A DNA stretch of 64,000 nucleotides from Novosphingobium olei (lineage in GTDB: Bacteria; Pseudomonadota; Alphaproteobacteria; Sphingomonadales; Sphingomonadaceae), in assembly GCF_012927405.1 (NCBI RefSeq), contig NZ_JABBGM010000004.1, positions 1-64,000 on the forward strand, read 5' to 3'. Of this stretch, positions 9,452 through 21,860 are shown in pieces. Under the pieces are notes generated by a model. It saw only the letters and a list, made by a program, of their open reading frames with translations, had not been told where the DNA came from and did not search any database. Position numbers and translations under genes: made by a program. Every line of letters begins with the position of its first letter. Position 1 is the first letter of the stretch.

Positions 9452-10436
9452 AAAACCCAGCCAGGCTTTCTAGCACGGCGTCGGCATCGTCGATGAAGTT
9501 CACGCGGTTTCTGAACTCAGCCGAGCCCGGCAGGCCCTTCGTATACCAGCCAAGGTGCTTGCGCGCCATGTTGACGCCGGTGACCGGCCCGTAGTGTTCC
9601 AGCATCGCGTGGTAGTGTTCGACAATGACTGCGTACTGCTCGGCGAGCGACGGGTCGGGCCGACGCTCGCCCGTTTCGAGCCAGTGCATGACCTGGCCGA
9701 GGAACCAGGGCCGACCGTAGGAGCCGCGCCCGATCATCACCCCGTCGGCGCCGCTCTGCTCGATCGCCTGCGCAACATCCTCGATCGCGCAGATATCGCC
9801 GTTTACGATGACCGGAATGTCCACCGCTTCCTTCACCTTGCGCACAAAGGCCCAGTCGGCGCTGCCCTTGTACATCTGGTTGCGGGTCCGGCCGTGAACG
9901 GTGATCATCTTAGCGCCGATATCCTGCGCAATGCGGGCGAGTTCGGGCGCGTTGAGGCTATCGTGGCACCAACCCATGCGCATCTTGACCGTCACCGGTA
10001 CCGACACTGCCTTCACGGTCGCTTCGATCAGGCGCGTCGCGAGCGGAATGTCACGCATCAGCGCGGACCCGGCATCGCCGTTGACGACCTTGCGAACCGG
10101 ACAGCCCATGTTGATGTCGATGATCGCGGCCCCGCGATCTTCCTGCAGTTTCGCCGCCTCGCCCATCTGCTCCGGCTCGCAACCGACGAGCTGCATCGAC
10201 ACCGGCTCTTCGGTGGGATGCCACATCGCCTTCTGGATCGACTGGCGCGTTTCGCGGATCGCCGCCGGGCTGGCGATCATTTCGGTGACGTTGAGCCCCG
10301 ACCCATAGCGCCGTACCATCGTCCTGAATGGCAGGTCCGACACACCCGTCATCGGCGCGAGCACGACCGGGCATCCGACGGTAACGGGACCGACGACCAG
10401 CGGCTGCAGCTTCGGGGGCTTCGGGGTAGCGTTCAT
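9402..10436 (-). CDS. dusB: tRNA-dihydrouridine synthase DusB (NifR3)
   Basis: DusB reduces specific uridines in the tRNA D-loop to dihydrouridine using FMN and NADPH. The 344-residue product has the TIM-barrel opening [15 protein letters not shown], the active-site Cys motif [28 protein letters not shown] and the phosphate-binding [14 protein letters not shown] chose the ATG at 10436 (MNATPKPPK), which gives the normal family length. The frame stays open to 10586 but the extra residues look unrelated and would run into the divergent ispDF promoter region. The gene heads the ntrBC operon, the nifR3-ntrBC order known from Rhodobacter and Azospirillum. Confidence 0.94.
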   Translation of the reverse strand: MNATPKPPKLQPLVVGPVTVGCPVVLAPMTGVSDLPFRTMVRRYGSGLNVTEMIASPAAIRETRQSIQKAMWHPTEEPVSMQLVGCEPEQMGEAAKLQEDRGAAIIDINMGCPVRKVVNGDAGSALMRDIPLATRLIEATVKAVSVPVTVKMRMGWCHDSLNAPELARIAQDIGAKMITVHGRTRNQMYKGSADWAFVRKVKEAVDIPVIVNGDICAIEDVAQAIEQSGADGVMIGRGSYGRPWFLGQVMHWLETGERRPDPSLAEQYAVIVEHYHAMLEHYGPVTGVNMARKHLGWYTKGLPGSAEFRNRVNFIDDADAVLESLAGFYGRLLDADHVDRRAAA

Positions 10437-10443
10437 GAAAAGG

Positions 10444-10470
10444 GTGCTCTGCCTAAAAAACAGGCAGCAC
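10444..10470 (-). promoter_or_regulatory. Hairpin in the dusB-ntrBC leader
   Basis: Immediately upstream of the dusB ATG the leader can fold: CTGCCT (10449-10454) pairs with AGGCAG (10462-10467), extended by GTG/CAC at the base with a two-base bulge. The loop on the dusB strand is a run of Ts. It lies about 8 bases from the start codon, so it could affect ribosome access. Function is inference. Confidence 0.4.
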
Positions 10471-10561
10471 ATAGTGGAACCGGCGCTGAAGGGCAAGGTC
10501 ATCGGCCGACACGCTTGCCCGCTTGCCTGTGGCTGCAGGTGACTGGTAGAGGCGCGCTCGC

Positions 10562-11746
10562 ATGACTGCGCCCCTTCCCCCATCAACCAGCGCCGGAGTC
10601 GCCGCGATCATCGTCGCGGCGGGCAAGGGCCTGCGTGCCGGTGGCGAGGTGCCCAAGCAGTTCGCCCGATGGCGCGGCGCGCCCTTGCTGCGCCATTCGG
10701 CCCAGGCAATGGCTGCGGCGGGCGTTGCCCCTATCGTCGTCGCCATCCCCGCAGGCTGGGACGACGTTGCCGCGCAAGCCCTCTCCGGCCTCGACCAGAT
10801 CGTACTCGTCCACGGTGGCGAGACCCGGCAGGAATCGGTGCGCCTCGCGCTTGAAGCGCTGGAGGAGCATCGCCCCGCGAACGTCCTGATCCACGACGCG
10901 GCCCGGCCCGACTTGCCGGCGCGCGTGATCAGAGACCTTGTGACAGCCTTGGCTGCGAAGCCCGGGGCAATTCCCGTGTTGCCCGTAGTCGACAGCGTCG
11001 TGCGCGGCGACGAAGGCGTGCGGGTCAAGTCGGTCAGCCGGGACGGGCTCTACCGCGTACAGACTCCACAGGCATTTCGCTTCGCGGATATACTCGCCGC
11101 GCATCGCGCCTGGCAGGGCGTTGCCGATGCGGGTGACGATGCCGAAGTGGGACAGGCGGCAGGACTTGCCATCGGCCTCGTCCAAGGTGACGAGCGACTG
11201 CGCAAGGTCACCTTCGCCACCGACCTTGAGGAGATCAGCTTGCCCGAACGTTACCCGCGCACAGGGCTCGGCCTTGACGTCCACCGCCTGGCCGAGGGCG
11301 AGGAGCTCTGGCTTTGCGGGATCCGCGTACCGCACGACAAGGGCCTTGCAGGTCACAGCGATGCGGACGTTGCCATCCATGCGCTCGTCGACGCCATTCT
11401 CGGCGCGATCGGTGCCGGAGACATCGGCGACCATTTTCCGCCTTCGGACCCGCAGTGGAAGGGGGCATCGTCCGACCGCTTCCTAGCCCACGCCGTCGCG
11501 CTTGCGCGCAAGGCAGGCTATCGCCCCGGCAATGTCGACGTGACGATCATTTGCGAAGCCCCCAAGATCGGCCCGCACAAGCCGGCGATGCGGGCCCGGC
11601 TCGCAGAAGTCATGGGCGCGGACATCGATCAGGTAAGCGTCAAGGCAACCACGACCGAGCGGCTCGGCCTCACCGGTCGCGGCGAAGGGATCGCGGCGCA
11701 GGCCGTGGCCGTTATGGTCCCGCTGCAAGAGGAGTTTCCGGGATGA
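10562..11746 (+). CDS. ispDF: Bifunctional IspD/IspF (MEP isoprenoid pathway)
   Basis: One chain carries two steps of the non-mevalonate pathway: MEP cytidylyltransferase (IspD) and MECDP synthase (IspF). Residues 1 to about 225 are IspD, with the nucleotide-binding opening [30 protein letters not shown] and HDAARP. From about residue 232 the IspF domain follows, with GLGLDVHRL, the metal-binding Asp/His pair in [23 protein letters not shown] and [17 protein letters not shown]. The fusion is normal in many alphaproteobacteria. The intermediate step (IspE) is not in the window. The gene is transcribed away from dusB, and its TGA overlaps the next ATG. Confidence 0.96.
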   Translation: MTAPLPPSTSAGVAAIIVAAGKGLRAGGEVPKQFARWRGAPLLRHSAQAMAAAGVAPIVVAIPAGWDDVAAQALSGLDQIVLVHGGETRQESVRLALEALEEHRPANVLIHDAARPDLPARVIRDLVTALAAKPGAIPVLPVVDSVVRGDEGVRVKSVSRDGLYRVQTPQAFRFADILAAHRAWQGVADAGDDAEVGQAAGLAIGLVQGDERLRKVTFATDLEEISLPERYPRTGLGLDVHRLAEGEELWLCGIRVPHDKGLAGHSDADVAIHALVDAILGAIGAGDIGDHFPPSDPQWKGASSDRFLAHAVALARKAGYRPGNVDVTIICEAPKIGPHKPAMRARLAEVMGADIDQVSVKATTTERLGLTGRGEGIAAQAVAVMVPLQEEFPG

Positions 11747-12282
11747 AGCAGGTGACTTCGAAATTCGTCGCGCTGGCGGCGCTGCTCGGCATGGCGTCTG
11801 CGCAGACCGCATTGGCGCAGGACTGCCTGACCCAACCCGAACTGACCGGCATGGTCACCTTCGCCCTGCCCGTCGTGATGGACGGCGCGATGAAGGCCTG
11901 TCGCCCTACCCTTTCACCGCAGGGCTATTTCGCGACGCAGGGACCCGCGCTGGTCCAGCGCTACGCGGCGCGCAAGCAGGACGCATGGCCGGCGGCAAAG
12001 GCCGCGATCCTCAAGATCGGAGATTCCCGCGACGCCCGGATGAAAGACATGATCGGCAATCTTCCCGACAGCGCGCTGCAGCCTTTTGCGGAAGGCATGG
12101 TGGCGCAGATGGTGACCGAGGGGATCAAGCCCGACCAGTGCGTTGCCATCGAACGGGCCACCCGCCTGCTGTCGCCGCTGCCGCCGGAAAACACGGCCGA
12201 GCTACTGACCTTCATCGTCGGCCTCGCCGATCGTCCCAAGCCGGGCAAGAAGGCCACCCTCAATCTTTGCCCGCTGAATTGA
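11743..12282 (+). CDS. Small exported protein of unknown function
   Basis: I do not recognise a named family. The 179-residue product starts with a clear signal peptide ([20 protein letters not shown], likely cleavage after ALAQ), so it is probably periplasmic. The mature part is about 150 residues, mostly predicted helical, with four Cys (DCLTQ, ACRP, DQCVAI, NLCPL), an even number that could form two disulfides. The ATG overlaps the ispDF stop (ATGA) and has AGGAG upstream, so it is translated from the same message. It may be a sphingomonad-specific periplasmic protein; its position gives no further clue to function. Confidence 0.8.
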   Translation: MKQVTSKFVALAALLGMASAQTALAQDCLTQPELTGMVTFALPVVMDGAMKACRPTLSPQGYFATQGPALVQRYAARKQDAWPAAKAAILKIGDSRDARMKDMIGNLPDSALQPFAEGMVAQMVTEGIKPDQCVAIERATRLLSPLPPENTAELLTFIVGLADRPKPGKKATLNLCPLN

Positions 12283-12289
12283 GCCCGCC

Positions 12290-12802
12290 ATGGAAACGCT
12301 GATTTTGTCCCAAATCGTCGATCTTGCACGCAGCGTGATCGAGGAAAATGCGGCGCGCGGTCGTACCGTTGCTCTGGCCGAAAGCTGCACCGGCGGTCTT
12401 GTTGCCGCGGCCCTGACGGAAATCGCGGGCAGCTCGGCGGTGCTCGATCGCAGCTTCGTCACATATTCCAATGAATCCAAGAACGAGATGCTGGGCGTTT
12501 CAATGGACGTGATCGACACGTTCGGCGCGGTTTCGATCGCGGTCGCCTGGTCAATGGCGCAAGGCGCGCTCAAGCATTCGAGGGCGGATGTGGCGGTGGC
12601 GATCACTGGCGTCGCAGGACCTGGCGGGGGATCCGAGCAGAAGCCGGTCGGCACCGTCGTCTTCGCAAAGGCCGAACGCGGCGAGGACCCTGAGGCGGTA
12701 AATGCGGAACTCAAGTTCTTCGAGAACGCGACGACGCGCTCCGACGTCCGCCGTGAAGCTGCGATCTGCGCACTCGAACTGCTGATGCCGCCTGCCGACT
12801 GA
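12290..12802 (+). CDS. CinA C-terminal domain protein (PncC-type NMN amidohydrolase)
   Basis: The 170-residue product matches the C-terminal domain of CinA, which as a stand-alone protein (PncC/YgaD) deamidates nicotinamide mononucleotide in pyridine-nucleotide recycling. Diagnostic stretches are LAESCTGGLVAAALTEIAGSS, VTYSNESKNEMLGV, AVAITGVAGPGGGSEQKPVGTV. The N-terminal MoCF domain of full-length CinA is absent, which is common. It starts seven bases after the preceding gene and is probably in the ispDF operon. Enzyme activity is inferred from family; residue-level confirmation was not possible. Confidence 0.9.
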   Translation: METLILSQIVDLARSVIEENAARGRTVALAESCTGGLVAAALTEIAGSSAVLDRSFVTYSNESKNEMLGVSMDVIDTFGAVSIAVAWSMAQGALKHSRADVAVAITGVAGPGGGSEQKPVGTVVFAKAERGEDPEAVNAELKFFENATTRSDVRREAAICALELLMPPAD

Positions 12803-12829
12803 AACCCTGCCGAATGCGCGGCCCGGGAC

Positions 12830-13279
12830 TTAGGCCGTTGGTGCAGGCAGGCCGTAGAGCTTTTCGGCGCGCGCTTCGAAGGCGTTGACCATCTTGCGGA
12901 AGGCGCGGTCGAGATACTGGCCGGCCAGCTTCTCGAAGATCGCATTGCGGAACGTGAAATCGACACAGAAGTCGATCACGCAGCCGCCCTTTCCGTCGGG
13001 CGCGAATGCCCACGAATTCGACAGGCTCTTCATCGGGCCGTCAAGGTATTCCACCTCGATCCGGTGCGGACGATCCTTCTTCACTCGCGAGGTAAACTTC
13101 TCGCGCAGCGCGTTGAAGCCGACCAGCATGTCGGCCACCATTTCCTGCTCGCTGTCCGACTTCACCCGCGTCGCCACGACCCAGGGGAGGAATTCGCCGT
13201 AGCGCTTCACGTCGGCGACAAGGTCGAACATCTGCTCCGGCGACCACGGCATGGGGCGCTGCTCGGAAATGTGCGGCAC
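12830..13279 (-). CDS. COQ10/RatA-type START domain protein
   Basis: The 149-residue product is a single polyketide-cyclase/START fold of the COQ10/RatA family. It has the opening MPHISEQRPMPWSPEQMFDL, DVKRYGEFLPWVVATRV and DFTFRNAIFEKLAGQYLDRAF. Family members bind ubiquinone and help its delivery to the respiratory chain; the E. coli homologue RatA was described as blocking 70S ribosome assembly. The ubiquinone role is the more likely one here. It is eight bases downstream of lipA on the same strand and so is likely co-transcribed with it. It faces the cinA-like gene, with only 27 bases between the stops. Confidence 0.88.
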   Translation of the reverse strand: MPHISEQRPMPWSPEQMFDLVADVKRYGEFLPWVVATRVKSDSEQEMVADMLVGFNALREKFTSRVKKDRPHRIEVEYLDGPMKSLSNSWAFAPDGKGGCVIDFCVDFTFRNAIFEKLAGQYLDRAFRKMVNAFEARAEKLYGLPAPTA

Positions 13280-13287
13280 GTCGACGC

Positions 13288-14232
13288 TCAGCCCTTCAGC
13301 GCAGCCTTGGCGAGCTGCGCTTCGCGCGCGGCGCGCATCTGCTTGAAATCGTCGCCGGCGTGGTAGCTCGACCGGGTCAACGGGCTCGATGCCACCTGCA
13401 GGAACCCCTTGGCCCGCGCGATCGAGCCATAGGCATCGAACGCCTTGGGCGTGACGAACTCCATCACCTTGGCGTGCTTGGGTGTCGGCTGCAGGTATTG
13501 CCCCATGGTCAGGAAATCGATCTGCGCGCTGCGCATGTCGTCCATCACCTGATGCACCTCGAGCCGTTCTTCACCCAGCCCGAGCATGATGCCCGACTTG
13601 GTGAAGATCATCGGATTGTGCCGCTTCACTTCCTCAAGCAGCCGCAGCGAGGCGTAGTAGCGCGCACCGGGCCGGATGGTGGGATAAAGACGCGGCACAG
13701 TCTCGAGGTTGTGGTTGTAGACATCGGGGCCCGCCTCGACGATCGCGGCAACGGCAGCGGCCATCTTGCCACGGAAATCGGGCGTCAGGATCTCGATGGT
13801 GGTGTTCGGCGTCTGCTCGCGCAGGGCCTTGATCACCTTCACGAACTGGCCCGCGCCACCGTCGGGAAGGTCGTCGCGGTCGACCGAGGTGATGACGATG
13901 TGCTCAAGCCCCATCTTGGCGGCAGCTTCGGCAACATGGCCCGGCTCGAACGGATCGACCGCGCGCGGCATGCCGGTCTTCACGTTGCAGAACGCGCAGG
14001 CCCGGGTGCAGACATCGCCCAGGATCATCACCGTGGCATGTTTCTTGGTCCAGCATTCGCCGATGTTCGGGCAAGCCGCTTCTTCGCACACCGTATTGAG
14101 CTTGAGATCGCGCATGAGCTGGCGCGTCTCGCCATAGCCCTTGCTGACGGGCGCTTTCACGCGGATCCAGTCCGGCTTGCGCTGGCGGACGGGGCGGCTT
14201 TCGATCTCTAGCTTGGTGACAGGTTCGGTCAT
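13288..14232 (-). CDS. lipA: Lipoyl synthase LipA
   Basis: LipA is a radical-SAM enzyme that inserts two sulfurs into octanoyl chains on lipoyl domains. The 314-residue product has the auxiliary-cluster motif [12 protein letters not shown] and the radical-SAM cluster motif [35 protein letters not shown] and [10 protein letters not shown] follow. Its substrates include the lipoyl domain at the front of PdhB encoded at 28.8-30.2 kb. It is followed by the START-domain gene on the same strand and starts 66 bases from the divergent carbonic anhydrase gene. Confidence 0.97.
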   Translation of the reverse strand: MTEPVTKLEIESRPVRQRKPDWIRVKAPVSKGYGETRQLMRDLKLNTVCEEAACPNIGECWTKKHATVMILGDVCTRACAFCNVKTGMPRAVDPFEPGHVAEAAAKMGLEHIVITSVDRDDLPDGGAGQFVKVIKALREQTPNTTIEILTPDFRGKMAAAVAAIVEAGPDVYNHNLETVPRLYPTIRPGARYYASLRLLEEVKRHNPMIFTKSGIMLGLGEERLEVHQVMDDMRSAQIDFLTMGQYLQPTPKHAKVMEFVTPKAFDAYGSIARAKGFLQVASSPLTRSSYHAGDDFKQMRAAREAQLAKAALKG

Positions 14233-14298
14233 GGGGCCCAGATAGGCTCATCGCAGCGCACTTGAAAGACTCAATCTAAGCCTGCAAGGGCACTGGTC

Positions 14299-14952
14299 AT
14301 GGCAACCGAGAGATCCCCCGAGCTGGAGCAGCTCATCGCCGGCTACCGCCGTTTCCGTGAACATGGCTGGACGCCCCGGCTCGAACGCTGGCAGCAGCTG
14401 AAGGACGGGCAGGAGCCACAGGTGATGATCATCGCCTGCTCGGACAGCCGGGTCGATCCCGCGCAGATCTTCGATACCGATCCCGGCGAGATGTTCGTGG
14501 TCCGCAACGTGGCCGCAATGGTCCCGCCGTTCGAGACCAACCCCGGGCACCACGGCGTTTCGGCCGCGCTCGAATTCGCGGTCCAGGTGCTCAAGGTCAA
14601 GGAGATCGTGGTCATGGGCCACGGCATGTGCGGCGGTTGCAAGGCGGCCCTGACCCAGAGCCTGAAGGGCGCCGAGCTTGGCGAAGGCGGCTTCGTCGCC
14701 GACTGGATCGGGCTGCTTGATGAAGCGCGCGAGCCGGTCGTCCACGAGCATGGCACCGAAGGCCGCACGGCCGAGCGGGCGATGGAACAGGCCGCCGTCA
14801 AGGTCAGCCTCCAGAACCTGCGCACCTTCCCGTGCGTGCGCTCCAAGGAGCGCAGCGGCGAACTCAAGCTGCGCGGCGCGTTCTTCGCGATTTCCGATGG
14901 CGTGCTGCACGTGCTTGACGAGGGCAATGGCACCTTCGAGCCGGTCGCCTGA
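14299..14952 (+). CDS. can: Beta-class carbonic anhydrase
   Basis: This enzyme interconverts CO2 and bicarbonate, supplying bicarbonate for carboxylases such as acetyl-CoA carboxylase. The 217-residue product has the zinc and active-site motifs CSDSRVDP and HGMCGGC, giving the Cys/Asp-Arg/His/Cys set of beta-carbonic anhydrases. FVVRNVAAMVPPFE and HHGVSAALEFAV are also typical. No signal peptide is seen, so it is cytoplasmic. It stands alone between lipA (divergent) and a convergent TPR-like gene, with a strong bidirectional hairpin after its stop. Confidence 0.95.
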   Translation: MATERSPELEQLIAGYRRFREHGWTPRLERWQQLKDGQEPQVMIIACSDSRVDPAQIFDTDPGEMFVVRNVAAMVPPFETNPGHHGVSAALEFAVQVLKVKEIVVMGHGMCGGCKAALTQSLKGAELGEGGFVADWIGLLDEAREPVVHEHGTEGRTAERAMEQAAVKVSLQNLRTFPCVRSKERSGELKLRGAFFAISDGVLHVLDEGNGTFEPVA

Positions 14953-14978
14953 GGCACATTCCCCTCGATCGACAACGA

Positions 14979-15010
14979 AAAAAGGCGGCTCCACCGGAGC
15001 CGCCTTTTCC
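14979..15010. terminator. Bidirectional Rho-independent terminator
   Basis: AAAGGCGGCTCC (14981-14992) pairs perfectly with GGAGCCGCCTTT (14996-15007) around a three-base loop. A-rich and T-rich flanks on both sides mean it can end transcripts from the carbonic anhydrase gene (+) and from the TPR-like gene (-). Confidence 0.88.
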
Positions 15011-15033
15011 TTTTGGCGTATCGGCCTGACGGC

Positions 15034-16362
15034 TTACTTGCCGGCAGCCTTCTGGTCGACCCAGACGGTCCACAGCTTGGCCATCGGCGCGCGAATGCCG
15101 GTCACCTGGGCGAAACTCGCCTTGGCGTCGGCCCACTTCGCCTGGTCTGCCTGGGCGATGCCGAGACGGGTCAGCGCGCGATCCTTGTCGATGCCGCCCT
15201 TGGTCAGCGCGAGCTTGTAGAACTCTTCCGCCTTGGCCGCTTCGCCATACTGCAGGTAGGCATCGCCCGCCGCATTGGCGGTGACGCCGTTGGCGGCAGC
15301 CGCTGCATCCTTGGCAAGGCCGGGCAGCGAAGCCTTGTCGGCCGCGATGCGACCCTTGGCCTGCGTCATGGCGTCGCTGACGAAGGTGTCGGTCGACTTC
15401 AGCGCGCCGGCAGCGAGACCTTCCTGCGCCACCTTGATCACTTCGCCGGGGTTCCGGCGAGCGTCTGCAGCCTGGATGTAATCGACGTATTCCCGCTCGG
15501 TGTACTTGGGATCAGCCTTCAGCGCGCCCGAACGGTCCATCAGGCGGCCGAGGTCGAGGTTTTCCTGCGCCGTGAACTGGCTGGAATTGCGCACCAGCTG
15601 CGTGGCGCCGAGCCAGTTGAGCGACGTCGGGTAAGCCTGGGCAAGCATGATGGCCCATTCGCCCGTTTCGGCGTTCAGCTTGCCGTTGTAGGCGATGCGG
15701 TTGGCACGGCTGTACCACGCCTCGGGCGCAACGCCGCCAGCGGCCTTGCGCGCCGCGATCGCCTGCTTCAGCGCATCGAGACCCGCCTTGGGGTTGCCGG
15801 TCTGGGCATAGCTTTCAGCCAGCATTTCCGCCGCCACGTCATCGGTGTAGTTCGCCGCGACGACCGGCTGCAGCGCCTTGATCGCGCCGGCGTAATCCTT
15901 GGCTTCATAAGCCTTGGCGCCGATGAAGAACTGTACAAGGCTCACCTTGTCGGCCGGCAGCTGGCCGGAATCGAGCATGTTCTGAAGGCCGGTGCGCACC
16001 AGCGCGCCGTCGCCGACCCAGTTGCCGACCGACTGCTGCCACTGGCCGAAGATGATCTGGTCGGCGGGCGTCTTGACGTTGGGCTGGATCGCCGCGAGCT
16101 GCGGTACCAGTGCCTGGCCCGCGGTCTTCTGTGCGTCGCCAGTCTGGCCCTGCGCGGCGGTGAACGCCGGCTGGAACGCCTGGGCGGCCTTCACGAATTC
16201 GGGCGAATTGCTGACCTTGCCGCCCTTGGCTTCCTTTTCCTTGGCGCTCGCCACCGCCGGAACGAACCCGCCGGCTGCAACGCCCGTGACGATCGCCAGT
16301 CCGAGCGCGGCGCGCGCAGCTGCCGACTTGCCGAATTTGCCGAAAGAACCCCGCATCTTCAT
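15034..16362 (-). CDS. Exported TPR-like repeat protein
   Basis: No specific function is recognised. The 442-residue product has an N-terminal export signal (basic MKMRGSFGKFGKSAAAR, then a hydrophobic stretch ending PAVASA). A helix-rich mature protein follows, with tetratricopeptide-like units such as FFIGAKAYEAKDYAGAIKALQPVV, AEMLAESYAQTGNPKAGLDAL and LQYGEAAKAEEFYKLAL (spread over residues 140-420). It probably acts as a periplasmic scaffold. It is a single gene, divergent from gyrA and followed by a strong terminator shared with the carbonic anhydrase gene. Confidence 0.82.
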   Translation of the reverse strand: MKMRGSFGKFGKSAAARAALGLAIVTGVAAGGFVPAVASAKEKEAKGGKVSNSPEFVKAAQAFQPAFTAAQGQTGDAQKTAGQALVPQLAAIQPNVKTPADQIIFGQWQQSVGNWVGDGALVRTGLQNMLDSGQLPADKVSLVQFFIGAKAYEAKDYAGAIKALQPVVAANYTDDVAAEMLAESYAQTGNPKAGLDALKQAIAARKAAGGVAPEAWYSRANRIAYNGKLNAETGEWAIMLAQAYPTSLNWLGATQLVRNSSQFTAQENLDLGRLMDRSGALKADPKYTEREYVDYIQAADARRNPGEVIKVAQEGLAAGALKSTDTFVSDAMTQAKGRIAADKASLPGLAKDAAAAANGVTANAAGDAYLQYGEAAKAEEFYKLALTKGGIDKDRALTRLGIAQADQAKWADAKASFAQVTGIRAPMAKLWTVWVDQKAAGK

Positions 16363-16667
16363 GATCTCCTGTTCGACCCGGACCCGGTCTGTCCCGATCG
16401 CCCGTTGCCGGGCCGGTACCTCTCCATGGTCGCCTTTGCGCTAGTGGCGCGGAATTGCGCCGTTGGCAACGCCCACAACCATTGGATCATGCGCCGTGAA
16501 CGCGCTTTGAACAGCAACTTGTCCTGCCATTCAGGCAACTTGTCGCATGTGTGGAAAACTGGCCATTCTTGACCGCGATAGAGCCGCCCTTGCTGGCTTT
16601 GCCGCGGCATATGTCCTAGGGCGTAAGCCTTCCCATAAATCATAAGCCAAAACGCGGAAACCTGCAC
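16363..16667. other. Divergent control region between the TPR-like gene and gyrA
   Basis: This 305-base gap has no supported gene. It contains two copies of GCAACTTGTC in direct orientation, at 16514-16523 and 16535-16544, exactly 21 bases apart. TTGACC (16569-16574) and an AT-rich CATAAATCATAAG stretch near 16634-16646 are possible promoter parts for gyrA, but I cannot pair a convincing -35 and -10. Confidence 0.5.
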
Positions 16668-19387
<2,720 letters not shown>

Positions 19388-19391
<4 letters not shown>

Positions 19392-19741
19392 GCGAAACAC
19401 CGCAGGTTGCCTACAAGGTGCTGACCGCACCGCAGATGGCGCAGCTTGAAGCGGACGCGGTGTTCAAGGGCGCGCCGGTCGATCTGGCGGATGGCTACAT
19501 CCACCTGTCGACCGAGGCGCAGCTTGCCGAAACGATCGACAAGCATTTTGCCGGGCAGGATGACTTGCACCTCGCCACCGTCGATCTCGCCGTGTTGGGC
19601 GATGCGGTGAAATGGGAACCATCGCGCGGCGGGCAGTTGTTCCCGCACATCTATGCAGATCTGCCGCTCAGCGCCGTGCTCGCCTACGGTCCGCTGCGCC
19701 GCGACGAACAGGGCGCGATCGTGCTCCCCGTCGCGAGCTAA
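19388..19741 (+). CDS. DUF952 family protein
   Basis: The 117-residue product matches DUF952, a small cytoplasmic family related to the glutathione S-transferase-like/ADP-ribosyl-like fold group but without a settled function. Typical stretches are YKVLTAPQMAQLE, DGYIHLSTEAQLAETIDKHF and FPHIYADLPLSAV. Its ATG overlaps the gyrA stop, so it is translated from the gyrA message. It ends one base before the stop of the convergent YhhN gene. No catalytic residues can be assigned. Confidence 0.85.
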
Positions 19742-19742
19742 T

Positions 19743-20399
19743 CTATTCGGCCCGGAATTCGCCCCTCGTCTTCAGCGCGCCGATGACGCCGGTGCAGATC
19801 AGCAGTTGCCCGAAATAGTAGAGCGGCCAGACCAGCAGGTGGGGAATGGCACTCTGCGCGAGCGGCCCCATCCGCGCGAAGATGAGCAGGTCTGAAGCCA
19901 CGAACATCATCGCGCCGATCCCGACGCGGTAGCGCGGAAAGTCGCTCAACCACGCGGCAGCGGCCATTCCGCTGAGGCCGAGCGCATAGAGCGCCACTTG
20001 CGGTTGGCCGGAGAGCCCGAAGGCAATCAGCGGCACGCCGATCAACGTCGCAACGCCAAGAGCCTTCTGGCTGACGCTGGGCGTCGGTCGGCGATGCCCG
20101 AGATAGAGCGCAATGGCTGCAAGATGGCCCAGCAGAAACGCCACTGCACCCAGCGTGAAATCGATCTCCAGCACCATGTCGCCTATCGCGCAGAGGGCCA
20201 TGACCAGCGCGATGCGGTGCGCATCGCGCGCAGGATGGTGCGACCAGGCGTACAGGGCCAGCAACGCGACGCCGCCGCCCTTCCATGCGATCTCGTAGAT
20301 GCCCGGCACCATCGTATGGTCGGCCAGCCAGTAGCTGAGACCGAACACCAGGCTGAGTGCCAGCCATGGCCGGCGCTGGGCAAGTGTTCCCTGCGGCAT
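19743..20399 (-). CDS. YhhN family membrane protein (lysoplasmalogenase-like)
   Basis: The 218-residue product is almost wholly hydrophobic, with about seven to eight membrane segments, and matches the YhhN/TMEM86 family. The eukaryotic member is a lysoplasmalogenase; for bacterial members activity is shown only in a few cases. Visible family features are [35 protein letters not shown] and the C-terminal [12 protein letters not shown]...[12 protein letters not shown] chose the ATG at 20399 ([10 protein letters not shown]); the frame remains open much further upstream but there it runs antisense to trmFO. Confidence 0.85.
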   Translation of the reverse strand: MPQGTLAQRRPWLALSLVFGLSYWLADHTMVPGIYEIAWKGGGVALLALYAWSHHPARDAHRIALVMALCAIGDMVLEIDFTLGAVAFLLGHLAAIALYLGHRRPTPSVSQKALGVATLIGVPLIAFGLSGQPQVALYALGLSGMAAAAWLSDFPRYRVGIGAMMFVASDLLIFARMGPLAQSAIPHLLVWPLYYFGQLLICTGVIGALKTRGEFRAE

Positions 20400-20471
20400 C
20401 CAACCCCCTTCCCCTTCGTCCCGGCCACCTTGGGGTTGTGGCTCCCGCGATGCAATGCCAATGCGCGTGGC

Positions 20472-21839
20472 ATGGAGCATCAGGTTCACATCATCGGCGG
20501 CGGCATGGCCGGCAGCGAGGCTGCCTGGCAACTGGCGCGCCGCGGCATTCGCGTCCGCCTGTCCGAAATGCGCGGTGGCGGAGACACGACCCCAGCCCAC
20601 CAGAGCGATGGGCTTGCCGAACTGGTCTGCTCGAACTCGTTCCGCTCGGACGATCACGAAAAGAACGCGGTCGGCCTGCTGCATGAAGAGATGCGCCGCT
20701 GCGACAGCCTGCTCATGGCCGCCGCCGAAAAGGCGCGCGTTCCCGCAGGATCGGCACTCGCCGTCGATCGTGACGTCTTTTCCGCTGCGGTGGAAGAGGC
20801 GCTGCGATCGCTGCCCACGCTGGAAATCGTGCGCGAACGTGTCGATGTCCTGCCGCAAGACGGGCTCGCCATCGTTGCCACCGGCCCGCTGACCGCCCCT
20901 GCCCTCGCCGGCTCGATCGGTGCGGCAACCGGCGCGGACTCGCTCGCATTCTTCGATGCCATCGCCCCGATCGTCTATCGCGACAGCATCGACATGAACG
21001 TCGCCTGGATGGCCTCGCGCTGGGACAAGGGCGCCGAAGCTTCCCTCGCGCTGGGCGGCGACGGGCGCGACTACATCAACTGCCCGATGACGAAAGAGCA
21101 GTACTTCGCGTTCTGGGAAGAATTGCAGGCCGGCGAGAAGACCGAATTCCGGGAATGGGAAGCGAACACGCCGTACTTCGACGGCTGCATGCCGATCGAG
21201 GTGATGGCTGCGCGCGGGCCAGAAACCCTGCGCTTCGGCCCGATGAAACCGGTCGGCCTCGACAACCCGCACTGGGCGACGCCCGAGCACCCCAACGGAC
21301 GCTGGCCCTATGCCGTGGTGCAACTGCGCCAGGACAACAAGCTCGGCACCCTGTGGAACATGGTCGGCTTCCAGACCAAGTTGAAATATGCGGAGCAAGT
21401 GCGGATCTTCCGCACGATCCCCGGCCTCGAAAACGCCGAGTTCGCGCGGCTTGGCGGCCTGCACCGCAACACCTTCCTCAATTCTCCCACCTTGCTCGAC
21501 CGGCAACTGCGGCTGAAATCAGCGCCGCACATCCGCTTTGCCGGCCAGATCACCGGCTGCGAAGGCTACGTGGAAAGCGCTTCAGTGGGATTGCTCGCGG
21601 GCTTGATGGCGGCAGCAGAATTGGCGGGGCGAAACTGGACCCCGCCGCCGCGCACCAGCGCGCTGGGCGCCCTGCTTTCGCACATCACCGGCGATGCCGA
21701 GGCGGAGAGCTTTCAGCCGATGAACGTCAACTTCGGGTTGTTCCCGCCGCTTGCCGACGTGAAGAAGAAGCAGCGCAAGGAAGCCTACACCGAACGCGCC
21801 AAGGCGGACCTGCGCGACTGGTTACCGACGCTCGCCTGA
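20472..21839 (+). CDS. trmFO: Folate-dependent tRNA-U54 methyltransferase TrmFO
   Basis: TrmFO makes ribothymidine at position 54 of tRNA using methylene-tetrahydrofolate and FAD. The 455-residue product starts with the FAD-binding [17 protein letters not shown]. It also has [50 protein letters not shown] and the C-terminal [22 protein letters not shown]. The ATG at 20472 gives the normal length; the longer open frame upstream covers the antisense of the YhhN gene and is not coding. It is divergent from YhhN, with 72 bases between starts. Confidence 0.95.
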   Translation: MEHQVHIIGGGMAGSEAAWQLARRGIRVRLSEMRGGGDTTPAHQSDGLAELVCSNSFRSDDHEKNAVGLLHEEMRRCDSLLMAAAEKARVPAGSALAVDRDVFSAAVEEALRSLPTLEIVRERVDVLPQDGLAIVATGPLTAPALAGSIGAATGADSLAFFDAIAPIVYRDSIDMNVAWMASRWDKGAEASLALGGDGRDYINCPMTKEQYFAFWEELQAGEKTEFREWEANTPYFDGCMPIEVMAARGPETLRFGPMKPVGLDNPHWATPEHPNGRWPYAVVQLRQDNKLGTLWNMVGFQTKLKYAEQVRIFRTIPGLENAEFARLGGLHRNTFLNSPTLLDRQLRLKSAPHIRFAGQITGCEGYVESASVGLLAGLMAAAELAGRNWTPPPRTSALGALLSHITGDAEAESFQPMNVNFGLFPPLADVKKKQRKEAYTERAKADLRDWLPTLA

Positions 21840-21860
21840 CCCCCCTGACGCCAAAGCTGC

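Noticed and set aside
16569..16646. A sigma70-type promoter for gyrA using TTGACC
   Set aside because: No acceptable -10 lies 16-18 bases downstream, so I did not call it as a promoter.
19998..20471. Upstream extension of trmFO
   Set aside because: The extra 158 codons are antisense to the YhhN gene and the FAD-binding start is at 20472.
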